In this document: in pieces, positions 6,715 through 12,882 of the stretch
Position numbering within the stretch: the stretch's first letter is position 1
How the letters are laid out: every line of letters begins with the position of its first letter
Assembly: GCA_039798005.1 (NCBI GenBank)
Contig: JBDKGV010000062.1
Location: forward strand, 1-16,387
DNA length: 16,387 nt
Direction of reading: 5' to 3'
Source: JBDKGV01 sp039798005
GTDB lineage: Bacteria > Fibrobacterota > Fibrobacteria > UBA5070
Notes under the pieces: model-generated
What the model was told of the DNA's origin: nothing
The model's database searches: none
What the model saw: the letters and a program-made list of their open reading frames with translations, nothing else
Made by a program: the position numbers and the translations under genes

Positions 6715-8123
6715 TGGACTGTGCCGCGATGGCGCACGACGCCGAGATCGTCGTCGGCACCACGCTGGCCTGGTGCGGCCCCTGCGGACGCACCGAGCCT
6801 GCCCGCATCGTGGCACGCACCTCCGGCGTGACGATGGAACGGCTGTGCCCGATCCACGGTGCCGCCTCCACGCCGCTGTCCCGCGATCCCGACTGGTACA
6901 TGCGCCGCGCCGTCGGTGGCCGCGAGATCGAGACGCCCGTCGCCCCCAAACCATCGAAGCACGGCTGCCCCAAGGACTGCGGCCCCTGCGAGTGGCATTC
7001 CTCCTCGATCCAGCTGCCGGTCTTCTCGATCACCAACGACTGCAACCTCGACTGCCCCATCTGCTTCACCTACAATCGGCCCGACTGCAAGTACTACAAG
7101 CCGCTCGAGGACTGCCTGAAGATCGTGGACGAGGTGCTCAAGCGCCGACCCGACGTGCAGCTGGTGAACATGACCGGCGGCGAGCCCACGCTGCATCCAA
7201 ATTTACCGGAAATCGTCAAGGCCATTCGCGCCCGCGGCATCCCCCGCGTCACCGTGAACACCAACGGCATGCGTCTGGCCTCCGACCCGAAGTTCGCCCA
7301 GGCCATCAAGGAGTCCGGTGCCCACCTGGTGCTCTCGCTGGACACCTTCGACCCCAAGCGCAGCCATCTCATCCACGGCGCCGACATCGTGGCCAAGAAG
7401 CGCAAGGCGCTTGCGGTGCTGGAGGAACTCGACATCCCGACCACGATCCTCACGGTGGCGATCGCCGGCGTCAACGACGACGAGATCCCCGGCATCGTGG
7501 CGGAGTGGTTCCCCAAAGCCTTCGTGCGCTCCATGACCATCCAGAACATGACCTGGACCGGCGCCAACGGATCGAAGTTCGAGCCCCGCCGCCACATCAC
7601 CATCGACGAGGTGGAAGGGCTGGTCGCCCAAGCGCCGGGTTTCTCGCGGGATGATTTCTTCCCGCTGGCCAGCTACCATCCGCTGTGCTACTCGGTGGCC
7701 TACTACGTGGTCCACGAGGGAAGGATCCGCTCCCTGAGCCGCTTCCTGGAAAGACAGGAACTGTCAGACCTCACCCGCTCGCGCTACTTCCTGGAGGCCG
7801 ACGCCGATTTCCTGCGCGCCTTCCTGGCGGGCCTTGCCCGCGTGTGGTCCGAGGACTCCGACCCCGACTTCCTGCGCACCGTCAAACGCCAGGTCCAGTC
7901 GATGCAGGACCCGCATCTCCCGGTCGGCGAGCGGCAGCGGATCTCCGAGCAGTTCGTGAAGATGCTCTACATCCATCCCCACATGGACGAGGACAACTTC
8001 GACGTCGACCGGGTGAGCCGCTGCGGCGACGTGGTCCCCGACGAGGACGGGCGCATGATTCCCGCATGCTCCTACAACCTGCTCTACCGCCAGCACGACC
8101 CGCGTTTCTGGAGCCAGGGCTGA
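6714..8123 (+). CDS. Tes/MJ0619-like radical SAM enzyme, first of a tandem pair
   Basis: A 469-residue enzyme. An N-terminal CxxC plus CPIHG (C21, C24, C45) looks like a metal-binding knuckle. GCPKDCGPC (C85, C89, C92) comes before the radical SAM triad C110/C114/C117 in CNLDCPICF, with GGEP at about 155-158. C325 in the HPLCYS motif and C437/C452 near the end complete a multi-cluster architecture. The conserved ending IHPHMDEDNFDV...C...IPAC is as I recall it for the COG1964/MJ0619 family, which includes archaeal tetraether synthase. That enzyme joins unactivated methyl carbons of lipid chains. Here the substrate is presumably an ACP-bound or lipid acyl chain (inference). ATG 6714 overlaps the SDR stop by 1 bp. 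There is no B12-binding domain, unlike the radical SAM proteins proposed for ladderanes. Confidence 0.85.
   Translation: MDCAAMAHDAEIVVGTTLAWCGPCGRTEPARIVARTSGVTMERLCPIHGAASTPLSRDPDWYMRRAVGGREIETPVAPKPSKHGCPKDCGPCEWHSSSIQLPVFSITNDCNLDCPICFTYNRPDCKYYKPLEDCLKIVDEVLKRRPDVQLVNMTGGEPTLHPNLPEIVKAIRARGIPRVTVNTNGMRLASDPKFAQAIKESGAHLVLSLDTFDPKRSHLIHGADIVAKKRKALAVLEELDIPTTILTVAIAGVNDDEIPGIVAEWFPKAFVRSMTIQNMTWTGANGSKFEPRRHITIDEVEGLVAQAPGFSRDDFFPLASYHPLCYSVAYYVVHEGRIRSLSRFLERQELSDLTRSRYFLEADADFLRAFLAGLARVWSEDSDPDFLRTVKRQVQSMQDPHLPVGERQRISEQFVKMLYIHPHMDEDNFDVDRVSRCGDVVPDEDGRMIPACSYNLLYRQHDPRFWSQG
7752..7766. repeat. Palindrome AGACAGGAACTGTCA (strict core)
   Basis: Inside the first Tes-like gene, encoding R-Q-E-L-S. 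Confidence 0.75.
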
Positions 8124-9481
8124 TGCGCCTCTTTTCCCACACCCAAAGCCGCTGCCAGGACTGCAACGCCCCGGTGCAGGCGAAGATCATCGAGCGCGAC
8201 GGCGCCGTGTGGATGGACAAATTCTGTCCAAGCCACGGGCACCAGACCGTGATGGTCTCCTCCGACCCGGCCTGGTACGAGGCGAGTCTCTCCTATGTGA
8301 AGCCGCGCCAGCGGCCGCTGGCCATCCAAGCCAAGGAGTTCAAGGGCTGCCCCGATTCCTGCGGCATGTGCTCCGAGCACCGCCAGCACACCTGCCTCCC
8401 CGTGATCGAGATCCTGCAGGCCTGCGACATGGAGTGCCCCGTCTGCCTCAAGGGGGGCATGACGATCCCGCGCATGGACCTCACCGGCTTCTCCCGCGTG
8501 CTCGACACCCTGTTCGAGGCCGAGGGCACTCTCCCGGTCGTGAACTTGAGCGGCGGCGAGCCGACCCTCCATCCCGAACTCGGACAATTCCTGTCATTGG
8601 CCCGCGAGCGCGGCGTGGTCCAGACCACCGTCTCGACCAACGGCCTGCGCCTGCTGCGCGACACCGAACTGCGCCGCATCTTCAAGGAGACCGGCGCCCT
8701 GGTGGCTTTGCAGTTCGACGGTTTCCGCGAGAGCACCAACATCACCCTGCGCGGCCGCGAGATGACCCGCGAGCGTCTGGAACTTGTGTCGCTGCTGGAG
8801 TCCGAGGGCATCCCCTGGTCGATGGTCGCCACCGTCGCGCGCGGCACCAACCTCGACGAGATCCCGCAGCTCGTGGACTTCCTCTTCGAGAGCCGGGCGC
8901 AGAGCCTCATGCTCCAGCCGCTGTGCTTCACCGGGAACGCCGCGACCTGGGACGAGGCGACCCACCGGCTCACCATCCCCGATGTCGTGCGCGCCTGCGA
9001 AACCAGCCGCTTCGTGGCCCCGGGCGACTTCAATCCGCTGCCCTGCTCCCACGCCTCGTGCTTTGCCCTGTCCTACCACCTGCGCGCACAGGAGGGGGAA
9101 TGGGCCAGCCTCAAGCGCTTCCTGGGCGAGGAGAACTTCCTCCAGCTCGTGGCGAACAAGACGCTGCCGGGCCTTGATTCCGAGGGGCTCTCGCTGATGA
9201 AGGCCCGCCTCTACGAACTGTGGTCGGCCGCCGACTCCAGCGACTTGGACCGCAACGTGATGGAGCGCATCCGCAAGCTCCTGCGTGAGCTGCCCGCCGC
9301 CTCGCAGGACCCTCGCGCCCTGCTCTCCCTCGGGATGGACTCCATGAAGGCCATCTTCGTTCACGACTTCATGGACGTGCGCACCTTCGACGTGGGCCGC
9401 CTGATGAAATGTTGCAACCCCTACGCCAAGGCCGATGGAACCCTGGTTCCCATGTGCGCCGAGAATGTGATCCGATGCTGA
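8123..9481 (+). CDS. Tes/MJ0619-like radical SAM enzyme, second of a tandem pair
   Basis: A 452-residue homologue of the upstream gene with the same layout. It has C11/C14/C35 (CQDC and CPSHG), then GCPDSCGMC (C76, C80, C83) with an extra C91, the radical SAM triad C101/C105/C108 in CDMECPVC, GGEP at 144-147, and a Cys-rich end CC...VPMC...C (C430, C431, C445, C452). The motif HDFMDVRTFDVGR parallels the partner's HPHMDEDNFDV. It lacks the CF after the triad (CL instead) and differs widely from its partner, so the pair is an old duplication with probably different steps or a heterodimer. Function is inferred as radical C-C chemistry on aliphatic chains, by likeness to tetraether synthase. ATG 8123 overlaps the upstream stop by 1 bp. 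Confidence 0.85.
   Translation: MRLFSHTQSRCQDCNAPVQAKIIERDGAVWMDKFCPSHGHQTVMVSSDPAWYEASLSYVKPRQRPLAIQAKEFKGCPDSCGMCSEHRQHTCLPVIEILQACDMECPVCLKGGMTIPRMDLTGFSRVLDTLFEAEGTLPVVNLSGGEPTLHPELGQFLSLARERGVVQTTVSTNGLRLLRDTELRRIFKETGALVALQFDGFRESTNITLRGREMTRERLELVSLLESEGIPWSMVATVARGTNLDEIPQLVDFLFESRAQSLMLQPLCFTGNAATWDEATHRLTIPDVVRACETSRFVAPGDFNPLPCSHASCFALSYHLRAQEGEWASLKRFLGEENFLQLVANKTLPGLDSEGLSLMKARLYELWSAADSSDLDRNVMERIRKLLRELPAASQDPRALLSLGMDSMKAIFVHDFMDVRTFDVGRLMKCCNPYAKADGTLVPMCAENVIRC
8215..8229. repeat. Palindrome GGACAAATTCTGTCC (perfect, extends to 17 bp)
   Basis: Inside the second Tes-like gene, encoding D-K-F-C-P, where C is the conserved C35. The inverted repeat extends to 8214-8230 (T...A). 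The TGT Cys codon is unusual among the TGC codons of this gene. Confidence 0.85.
8582..8596. repeat. Palindrome GGACAATTCCTGTCA (strict core)
   Basis: Second copy in the same gene, 367 bp further on, encoding G-Q-F-L-S in a different codon phase. Confidence 0.8.
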
Positions 9482-10113
9482 AAAAACTCGCCTCCCTGCT
9501 TGTATTTGCCAATTTCTGTCATGCTGCAACTGCCGCCCCCGACACCTCGTGGCGCCTGATCACCCGCAAGGGCAGCATCGCGGTCTACAACAAGTCCACC
9601 CCGGGCCAGGCCATGGACGCCTTCAAGGGCGTGGGCAGCGACAACGTCCCGATGGCGGTGTTGGAGAAGACCCTCCTCGACCTGCCCGGCTACCTCACCT
9701 GGGTCCCCAACCTCAAGCAGTCCCGCATCGTGAAGCACCTCACGCCCGACAGCTTCCTGGCCTACCTGCGCTTCTCGGTGCCGATGCCCTTCGAGGACCG
9801 CGACATCCTGGTGCAGGTGGACATCACCCGCAACGGTCCCGGCGGCCGGATGAGCGCGATGATGAAGGCGGTCAATGACAGGATCTGTCCTCCCGTGAAG
9901 GGCGTGGTGCGCATCACCAAGATGACCGGCGAGATCATGGCCCGCCCCGTGAGCGCGACCGTCACCGAGGGCTCGTACAGCGAGCGTCTGGACCTGGACG
10001 GCAACGTGCCGGCGTGGGTCAACGGCTACATCGCCAAGGAGATCCCCCCCAAGATCCTGGCCAACCTCCTGACCGAATGCCACCGCCGCATGGACGCGGC
10101 CAAGGGAAAATGA
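9475..10113 (+). CDS. Exported START-like lipid-binding protein
   Basis: A 212-residue protein with a Sec signal peptide (MLKK, hydrophobic run, cleavage near ATAA-PDT, residues 18-22). The mature part reads like a START/SRPBCC domain: TSWRLITRKGSIAVYNKS, then a helix with TLLDLPGYLTWVPNLKQSRIV, strands AYLRFSVPMPFEDRDILVQVD, and a C-terminal amphipathic helix. Bacterial START-like proteins of this layout bind lipids or polyketide-like molecules in a deep groove. Exported, it would act in the periplasm, for example ferrying the operon's product. It overlaps the second radical SAM gene by 7 bp and the acyltransferase by 4 bp. Family assignment is by pattern only. Confidence 0.75.
   Translation: MLKKLASLLVFANFCHAATAAPDTSWRLITRKGSIAVYNKSTPGQAMDAFKGVGSDNVPMAVLEKTLLDLPGYLTWVPNLKQSRIVKHLTPDSFLAYLRFSVPMPFEDRDILVQVDITRNGPGGRMSAMMKAVNDRICPPVKGVVRITKMTGEIMARPVSATVTEGSYSERLDLDGNVPAWVNGYIAKEIPPKILANLLTECHRRMDAAKGK
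9507..9521. repeat. Near-palindrome TGCCAATTTCTGTCA
   Basis: One mismatch from the GACA-N5-TGTC core, in the signal-peptide coding part of the START-like gene (A-N-F-C-H). Confidence 0.6.
9876..9890. repeat. Palindrome TGACAGGATCTGTCC (strict core)
   Basis: Second copy in the START-like gene, encoding D-R-I-C-P. Same codon phase as the copy at 9507. Confidence 0.78.
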
Positions 10114-10673
10114 CGGATTCCGACAAACTGCGGATCGAGCGCGGACGCCTCCAGATCCGCGAGCTCAAGGCGTCCTCCTCCCGCCGCGTCCTGATCGACG
10201 TCTCGGGCATGGACATCCAAGGCGGCTGCGACGTGCTCCACGGCACCCGCCTCGAGCAGCTGGGCGTGGCCTGGCGCTTCCTGCTTTCGGTCCTGCTCTA
10301 CCCGTGTCCCTTCTCCGCCTTGCGCGTACGGGTCTTCCGCCGCATGGGCATGAAGATCGGGCGCAACGTCTACATCTCCCCCGGCGCGTACCTGGATACG
10401 GTACACCCCCAGCTCATCACCCTGGGCGACAACGTGATCGTGGGCATGGGCGCGGTGCTCACCACCCACACCCGTTCGCGCACCACCCTCTCGGTGGGCC
10501 GCATCGACGTGGGCGATGACGTCATCATCGGCGGCATGGCCCTGGTCCGGGAAGGCATCCGCATCGGCGCTGGTGCCGAGATCGACGCCACCCTGCACCT
10601 GACCCGCAACGTCCGCCCCGGCGAGAAGCTGGTCGCTCCCCGCAACGGCACATCGGTCCGAGCCCCCGAATAA
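10110..10673 (+). CDS. Hexapeptide-repeat (left-handed beta-helix) acyltransferase
   Basis: A 187-residue protein. After a basic N-terminus and a short hydrophobic segment (LGVAWRFLLSVLLYPCPF, about 51-68), it carries imperfect hexapeptide repeats from residue 83 on: KIGRNVYISPGAYLD, ITLGDNVIVGMGAVLTTH, and IDVGDDVIIGGMALV. The isolated THT in the middle offers the usual catalytic His. Such enzymes O- or N-acylate sugars or other acceptors using acyl-CoA or acyl-ACP. As the last operon gene it may attach the product to an acceptor or decorate it. Its start overlaps the START gene by 4 bp. A degenerate copy of the palindrome (TGACGGATTCCGACA) lies right at its start (10111-10125). Confidence 0.83.
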   Translation: MTDSDKLRIERGRLQIRELKASSSRRVLIDVSGMDIQGGCDVLHGTRLEQLGVAWRFLLSVLLYPCPFSALRVRVFRRMGMKIGRNVYISPGAYLDTVHPQLITLGDNVIVGMGAVLTTHTRSRTTLSVGRIDVGDDVIIGGMALVREGIRIGAGAEIDATLHLTRNVRPGEKLVAPRNGTSVRAPE

Positions 10674-10691
10674 GGCGGAATCCGGGCGCCT

Positions 10692-10747
10692 CCCCGAAGC
10701 GGGGCCGGGCTGCCTGCCGGGCCAAGGTCCCGGGCCAAAGGCCGGCA
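10692..10747 (+). terminator. GC-rich stem-loops after the operon, candidate terminator without U-tract
   Basis: A hairpin CCCCG-AAG-CGGGG (10692-10704) is followed by a second structure with arms TGCCGG (10715-10720) and CCGGCA (10742-10747). No T-run follows, so it is not a classical intrinsic terminator. It fills the 99-bp gap between the plus-strand operon end (10673) and the convergent gene end (10773) and may protect or end either transcript. Confidence 0.4.
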
Positions 10748-10772
10748 TCCCTGGCGCGTCGGGTGTTGGACC

Positions 10773-11315
10773 TCAGAAATCGGCACAGTCCGCAAGTCCT
10801 GAATTCCTTGCACGCAGCTGGGCGATCCTCTGTCCTTGGGAAAGCGGCTCCACCGTCGGGGTGTTCGCCACGTAACGCACCCGTTCCTGCTCGCAGGCAT
10901 AGGCCATCAGCAGGTACGTTCCTCCCGGCCCCAAATCTCGCACCGCCGTCGGGCTCGAATACTGGCCACTGTCCCGCAATCCCGCGATGGCCTTCCCGTC
11001 ACACATCTCGCTGCGCAGGCAGCGAAGCTCGCCATCCGGGTCGTAGACCTTCATCGTGTAGCCCTTGGGGATCATGTCGCCATGGACGGTCTCGTCGACC
11101 TGCCAGACATCATAGTCGGTAGGGCAGGTGAGTCTCCCCTTCTCACCCATGACGTGGACGGAATCCACGCCGCTGCGCAGGTACTTCGCCCGATAGATCC
11201 CGGCGGCGCTTGCCACCGCACCTTCCAATGTCACGGCACGGGCAGCAACACCGGCTCTTCCGGCAGTCACCGTCAACAGAAGCAAGCTTGGAATGAGTGG
11301 CATACGGGGGTGCAT
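10773..11315 (-). CDS. Secreted Cys-containing protein of unknown function (possible TIMP/netrin-like fold)
   Basis: A 180-residue protein starting at ATG 11315; an ATG at 11303 is also possible. The N-terminus (PLIPSLLLLTVTAG...AARA) is a signal peptide. The mature part has five Cys and the segments YDVWQVDETVHGDMIPKGYTM and GGTYLLMAYACEQERVRYV. These loosely recall TIMP/netrin-like domains, where a strand leading to 'WKG' is later followed by 'G..YLVYA' and a Cys. That likeness is weak and seen by eye only; I do not assign a function. It lies downstream of the Rpn-like gene on the same strand with an 85-bp gap, so it may have its own promoter. Confidence 0.6.
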   Translation of the reverse strand: MHPRMPLIPSLLLLTVTAGRAGVAARAVTLEGAVASAAGIYRAKYLRSGVDSVHVMGEKGRLTCPTDYDVWQVDETVHGDMIPKGYTMKVYDPDGELRCLRSEMCDGKAIAGLRDSGQYSSPTAVRDLGPGGTYLLMAYACEQERVRYVANTPTVEPLSQGQRIAQLRARNSGLADCADF

Positions 11316-11400
11316 GAGGGAAAACCTGCTTCCGGGAAGTTGTTCCATCGAACTGCAGATTCCAATGGTCTGTGCAGTCCCGTGGGTGGCCGAATATGAA

Positions 11401-12303
11401 TCAGGCCGTCGCCAAGTCCTCGGGCGTGATGCCGGTGATGTCGGTGACAATGGCCCATTCGATACCGTGTTCGCGCATCTTGCGAGCGTCTTCAAGCTTG
11501 GATGTGCGGATGCCCTTCGCCAAGCCCGCTTCAATGCCTTCGGCACGGCCCTTCTCCAAACCCAGCTTCGTGAAGTGTTCGATCAGCATTCCCGCCTCCT
11601 GGTATTCAGCTTCATTCATCGCCGCCAGCTCACGCAGCAAGGCTCCCGGCTCCGTCTCCTCAAGATACGCATCCACATAGCGCAACGCCTGTTCAATCTG
11701 CTCCCCGGTCAGGCGCACCCGCGCCAACTGGCGCAGCAGGTCCAACTTGATCCGCACCATATCCTCCTCACCCAAGTCCATTCGGGCAGCCAAGGCCAGC
11801 TGGGCAGGATTGTGCGAATTCAGGTACTTCCGCACCGGCATCGACGAGGGATGCACGGCCAAAAAGCGGAAGTCCAAAAAGCGATGCCCCGCAAAGCACA
11901 TCTCGTACCGGGTCCAGCGTTCGGAAAGCGGCTTCCTGCCCGCATCTCCGTAGAGCACAATGGGAATGACCACCGTTCCGAACTTGATGTGAAGCAACGC
12001 AAAGTAGCGGAACACCCGGGCAAGAAACTCGGGACGTCGCTTGCCTTGTGCTTCGATGAAAACGATGAGGAAAGCCTCATGGTCGCCACCCTTGGCCCGC
12101 ACCCGCGCCACTACATCAAGATGATGCCGCCCACCCTCAAGCTCGGGGAACAGCTCCTGGGTCAGAAAGTTCCGTGGGCCAAAGTCAGTGAAATCCAGTT
12201 GCTCGGCGACCTCCGGAAAGAAGCCCTCCAGAAACTGCTGAAAGAATCCTGTCAGGAGTTGCTTGTGCAGACCGTCATGGTCGATGGCTGGCTTGCGTTG
12301 CAT
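11401..12303 (-). CDS. Rpn/PD-(D/E)XK nuclease family protein ('transposase_31'-like)
   Basis: A 300-residue protein starting at ATG 12303. The N-terminal part has the PD-(D/E)XK-type core: D63 in HHLDVVARV, E84 with Q86 in FIEAQGKRR, and the RVFRYFALL helix typical of the Rpn group (recombination-promoting nuclease, often called putative transposase). The C-terminal LGLEKGRAEGIEAGLAKGI is the low-complexity K/E/G helix usual in this family. E. coli Rpn proteins cut DNA and raise recA-independent recombination, and family members are often found in variable regions. No flanking inverted repeats or target duplications were seen, so I call it a stand-alone gene rather than part of an insertion sequence. 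No strong Shine-Dalgarno sequence. Confidence 0.85.
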   Translation of the reverse strand: MQRKPAIDHDGLHKQLLTGFFQQFLEGFFPEVAEQLDFTDFGPRNFLTQELFPELEGGRHHLDVVARVRAKGGDHEAFLIVFIEAQGKRRPEFLARVFRYFALLHIKFGTVVIPIVLYGDAGRKPLSERWTRYEMCFAGHRFLDFRFLAVHPSSMPVRKYLNSHNPAQLALAARMDLGEEDMVRIKLDLLRQLARVRLTGEQIEQALRYVDAYLEETEPGALLRELAAMNEAEYQEAGMLIEHFTKLGLEKGRAEGIEAGLAKGIRTSKLEDARKMREHGIEWAIVTDITGITPEDLATA

Positions 12304-12533
12304 GACTTGAATCTATCACCAACTGAACAATTGAGCATGTTTTTTTTGAGCCGCGCTCTGCCGAGACGCAGGCGCTCCGCCCTGTGCCCGGCCCGCTCCC
12401 ATTGCCATTGCAATGCGGGGAGTTCACCTCCGTTGGACGGGTACGACCAACAGCGATCCTTGGAACCACCACCAGGGAATTGCGCCCCTTTACCTCAAGC
12501 GCGAACGAGTCTCAAAATCCTTATGAAAAGACT
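12304..12533. other. Non-coding spacer upstream of the feo promoter
   Basis: No gene supported here. It begins with the Rpn-like gene's upstream region (an A-tract on the minus strand, seen as eight T at 12340-12347) and holds a perfect 10-bp palindrome CATTGCAATG (12406-12415) of unknown meaning. GC content drops sharply towards 12520, where the AT-rich feo promoter begins. Confidence 0.5.
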
Positions 12534-12561
12534 TTGATGGAGTTTTCAATATGGTTATATT
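12534..12561 (+). promoter_or_regulatory. Predicted sigma-70-type promoter for feoAB
   Basis: TTGATG (12534-12539) and TATATT (12556-12561) are separated by 16 bp, in the most AT-rich stretch of the window. Transcription would start near 12568, giving a leader of about 70 nt to the feoA start. Confidence 0.55.
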
Positions 12562-12573
12562 GTTTTTAGGAAT

Positions 12574-12586
12574 AGACATTGTGTCT
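12574..12586. promoter_or_regulatory. Inverted repeat AGACA-TTG-TGTCT, candidate feo operator
   Basis: Perfect 5-bp arms with a 3-bp centre, just downstream of the predicted feo promoter and overlapping the likely start of the transcript, where a repressor would block transcription. Iron control is expected for feo genes, but this sequence is not a standard Fur box, so the regulator is unknown. Confidence 0.45.
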
Positions 12587-12639
12587 CAATCTCCAGTGAT
12601 GGTACATTATCCATGGACAGCCAAGCGAAGGAGAGCAGG

Positions 12640-12882
12640 ATGGACGCCAAGCACACGACCGATCGCAACCTGACCCAAGTTCGTCGCGGCGAGGTCGTCA
12701 GCGTGCGCTCTCTCAAGGGACATCCCGAGCTTTGCGCCCGCCTTCAGGAATACGGCTTCACTCCCGGATGCTCCGTCCGGCTGTTTGCCAAGGCTCCGCT
12801 GGGTGGTCCACTGTCCTTTGATCTGCGCGGTGGCCGGGTGGCCCTGCGCCACAACGATGCAAGTTGCATCCTGATCGGATGA
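12640..12882 (+). CDS. feoA: Ferrous iron transport protein A
   Basis: An 80-residue SH3-like FeoA. After a variable start, it has the family pattern LKGHPELCARLQEYGFTPG, then a strand with VRLFAKAPLGGPLSFDLRGGRVALR and the closing DASCILIG. FeoA is a small cytoplasmic protein needed with FeoB for Fe(II) uptake. I take ATG 12640 because AAGGAG (12628-12633) lies 6 nt upstream; an ATG at 12613 lacks a ribosome site. The stop overlaps the feoB start by 4 bp. No feoC is seen. Confidence 0.93.
   Translation: MDAKHTTDRNLTQVRRGEVVSVRSLKGHPELCARLQEYGFTPGCSVRLFAKAPLGGPLSFDLRGGRVALRHNDASCILIG

Noticed and set aside
2032..10673. Housekeeping fatty-acid synthesis cluster
   Set aside because: It lacks FabD, FabH and enoyl reductase, has an atypical ACP and a KS-like subunit, and includes radical SAM, START and nitroreductase genes.
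2032..10673. Standard aryl-polyene cluster
   Set aside because: No ammonia lyase, glycosyltransferase, outer-membrane export protein (LolA-like/MMPL) or thioesterase of the usual set was seen; the Tes-like pair is not part of such clusters.
12243..12259. AGAATCCTGTCAGG as another copy of the palindrome
   Set aside because: The left arm is TGAAA and the spacing is 6, not 5; only the right half matches.
11401..12303. Complete insertion sequence
   Set aside because: No terminal inverted repeats or direct target repeats seen around the Rpn-like gene; the family is not a typical DDE transposase.
12340..12347. T8 run as intrinsic terminator
   Set aside because: No stable hairpin precedes it on the plus strand, and no plus-strand gene ends nearby. 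It is more likely the A-tract of the Rpn-like gene's upstream region.
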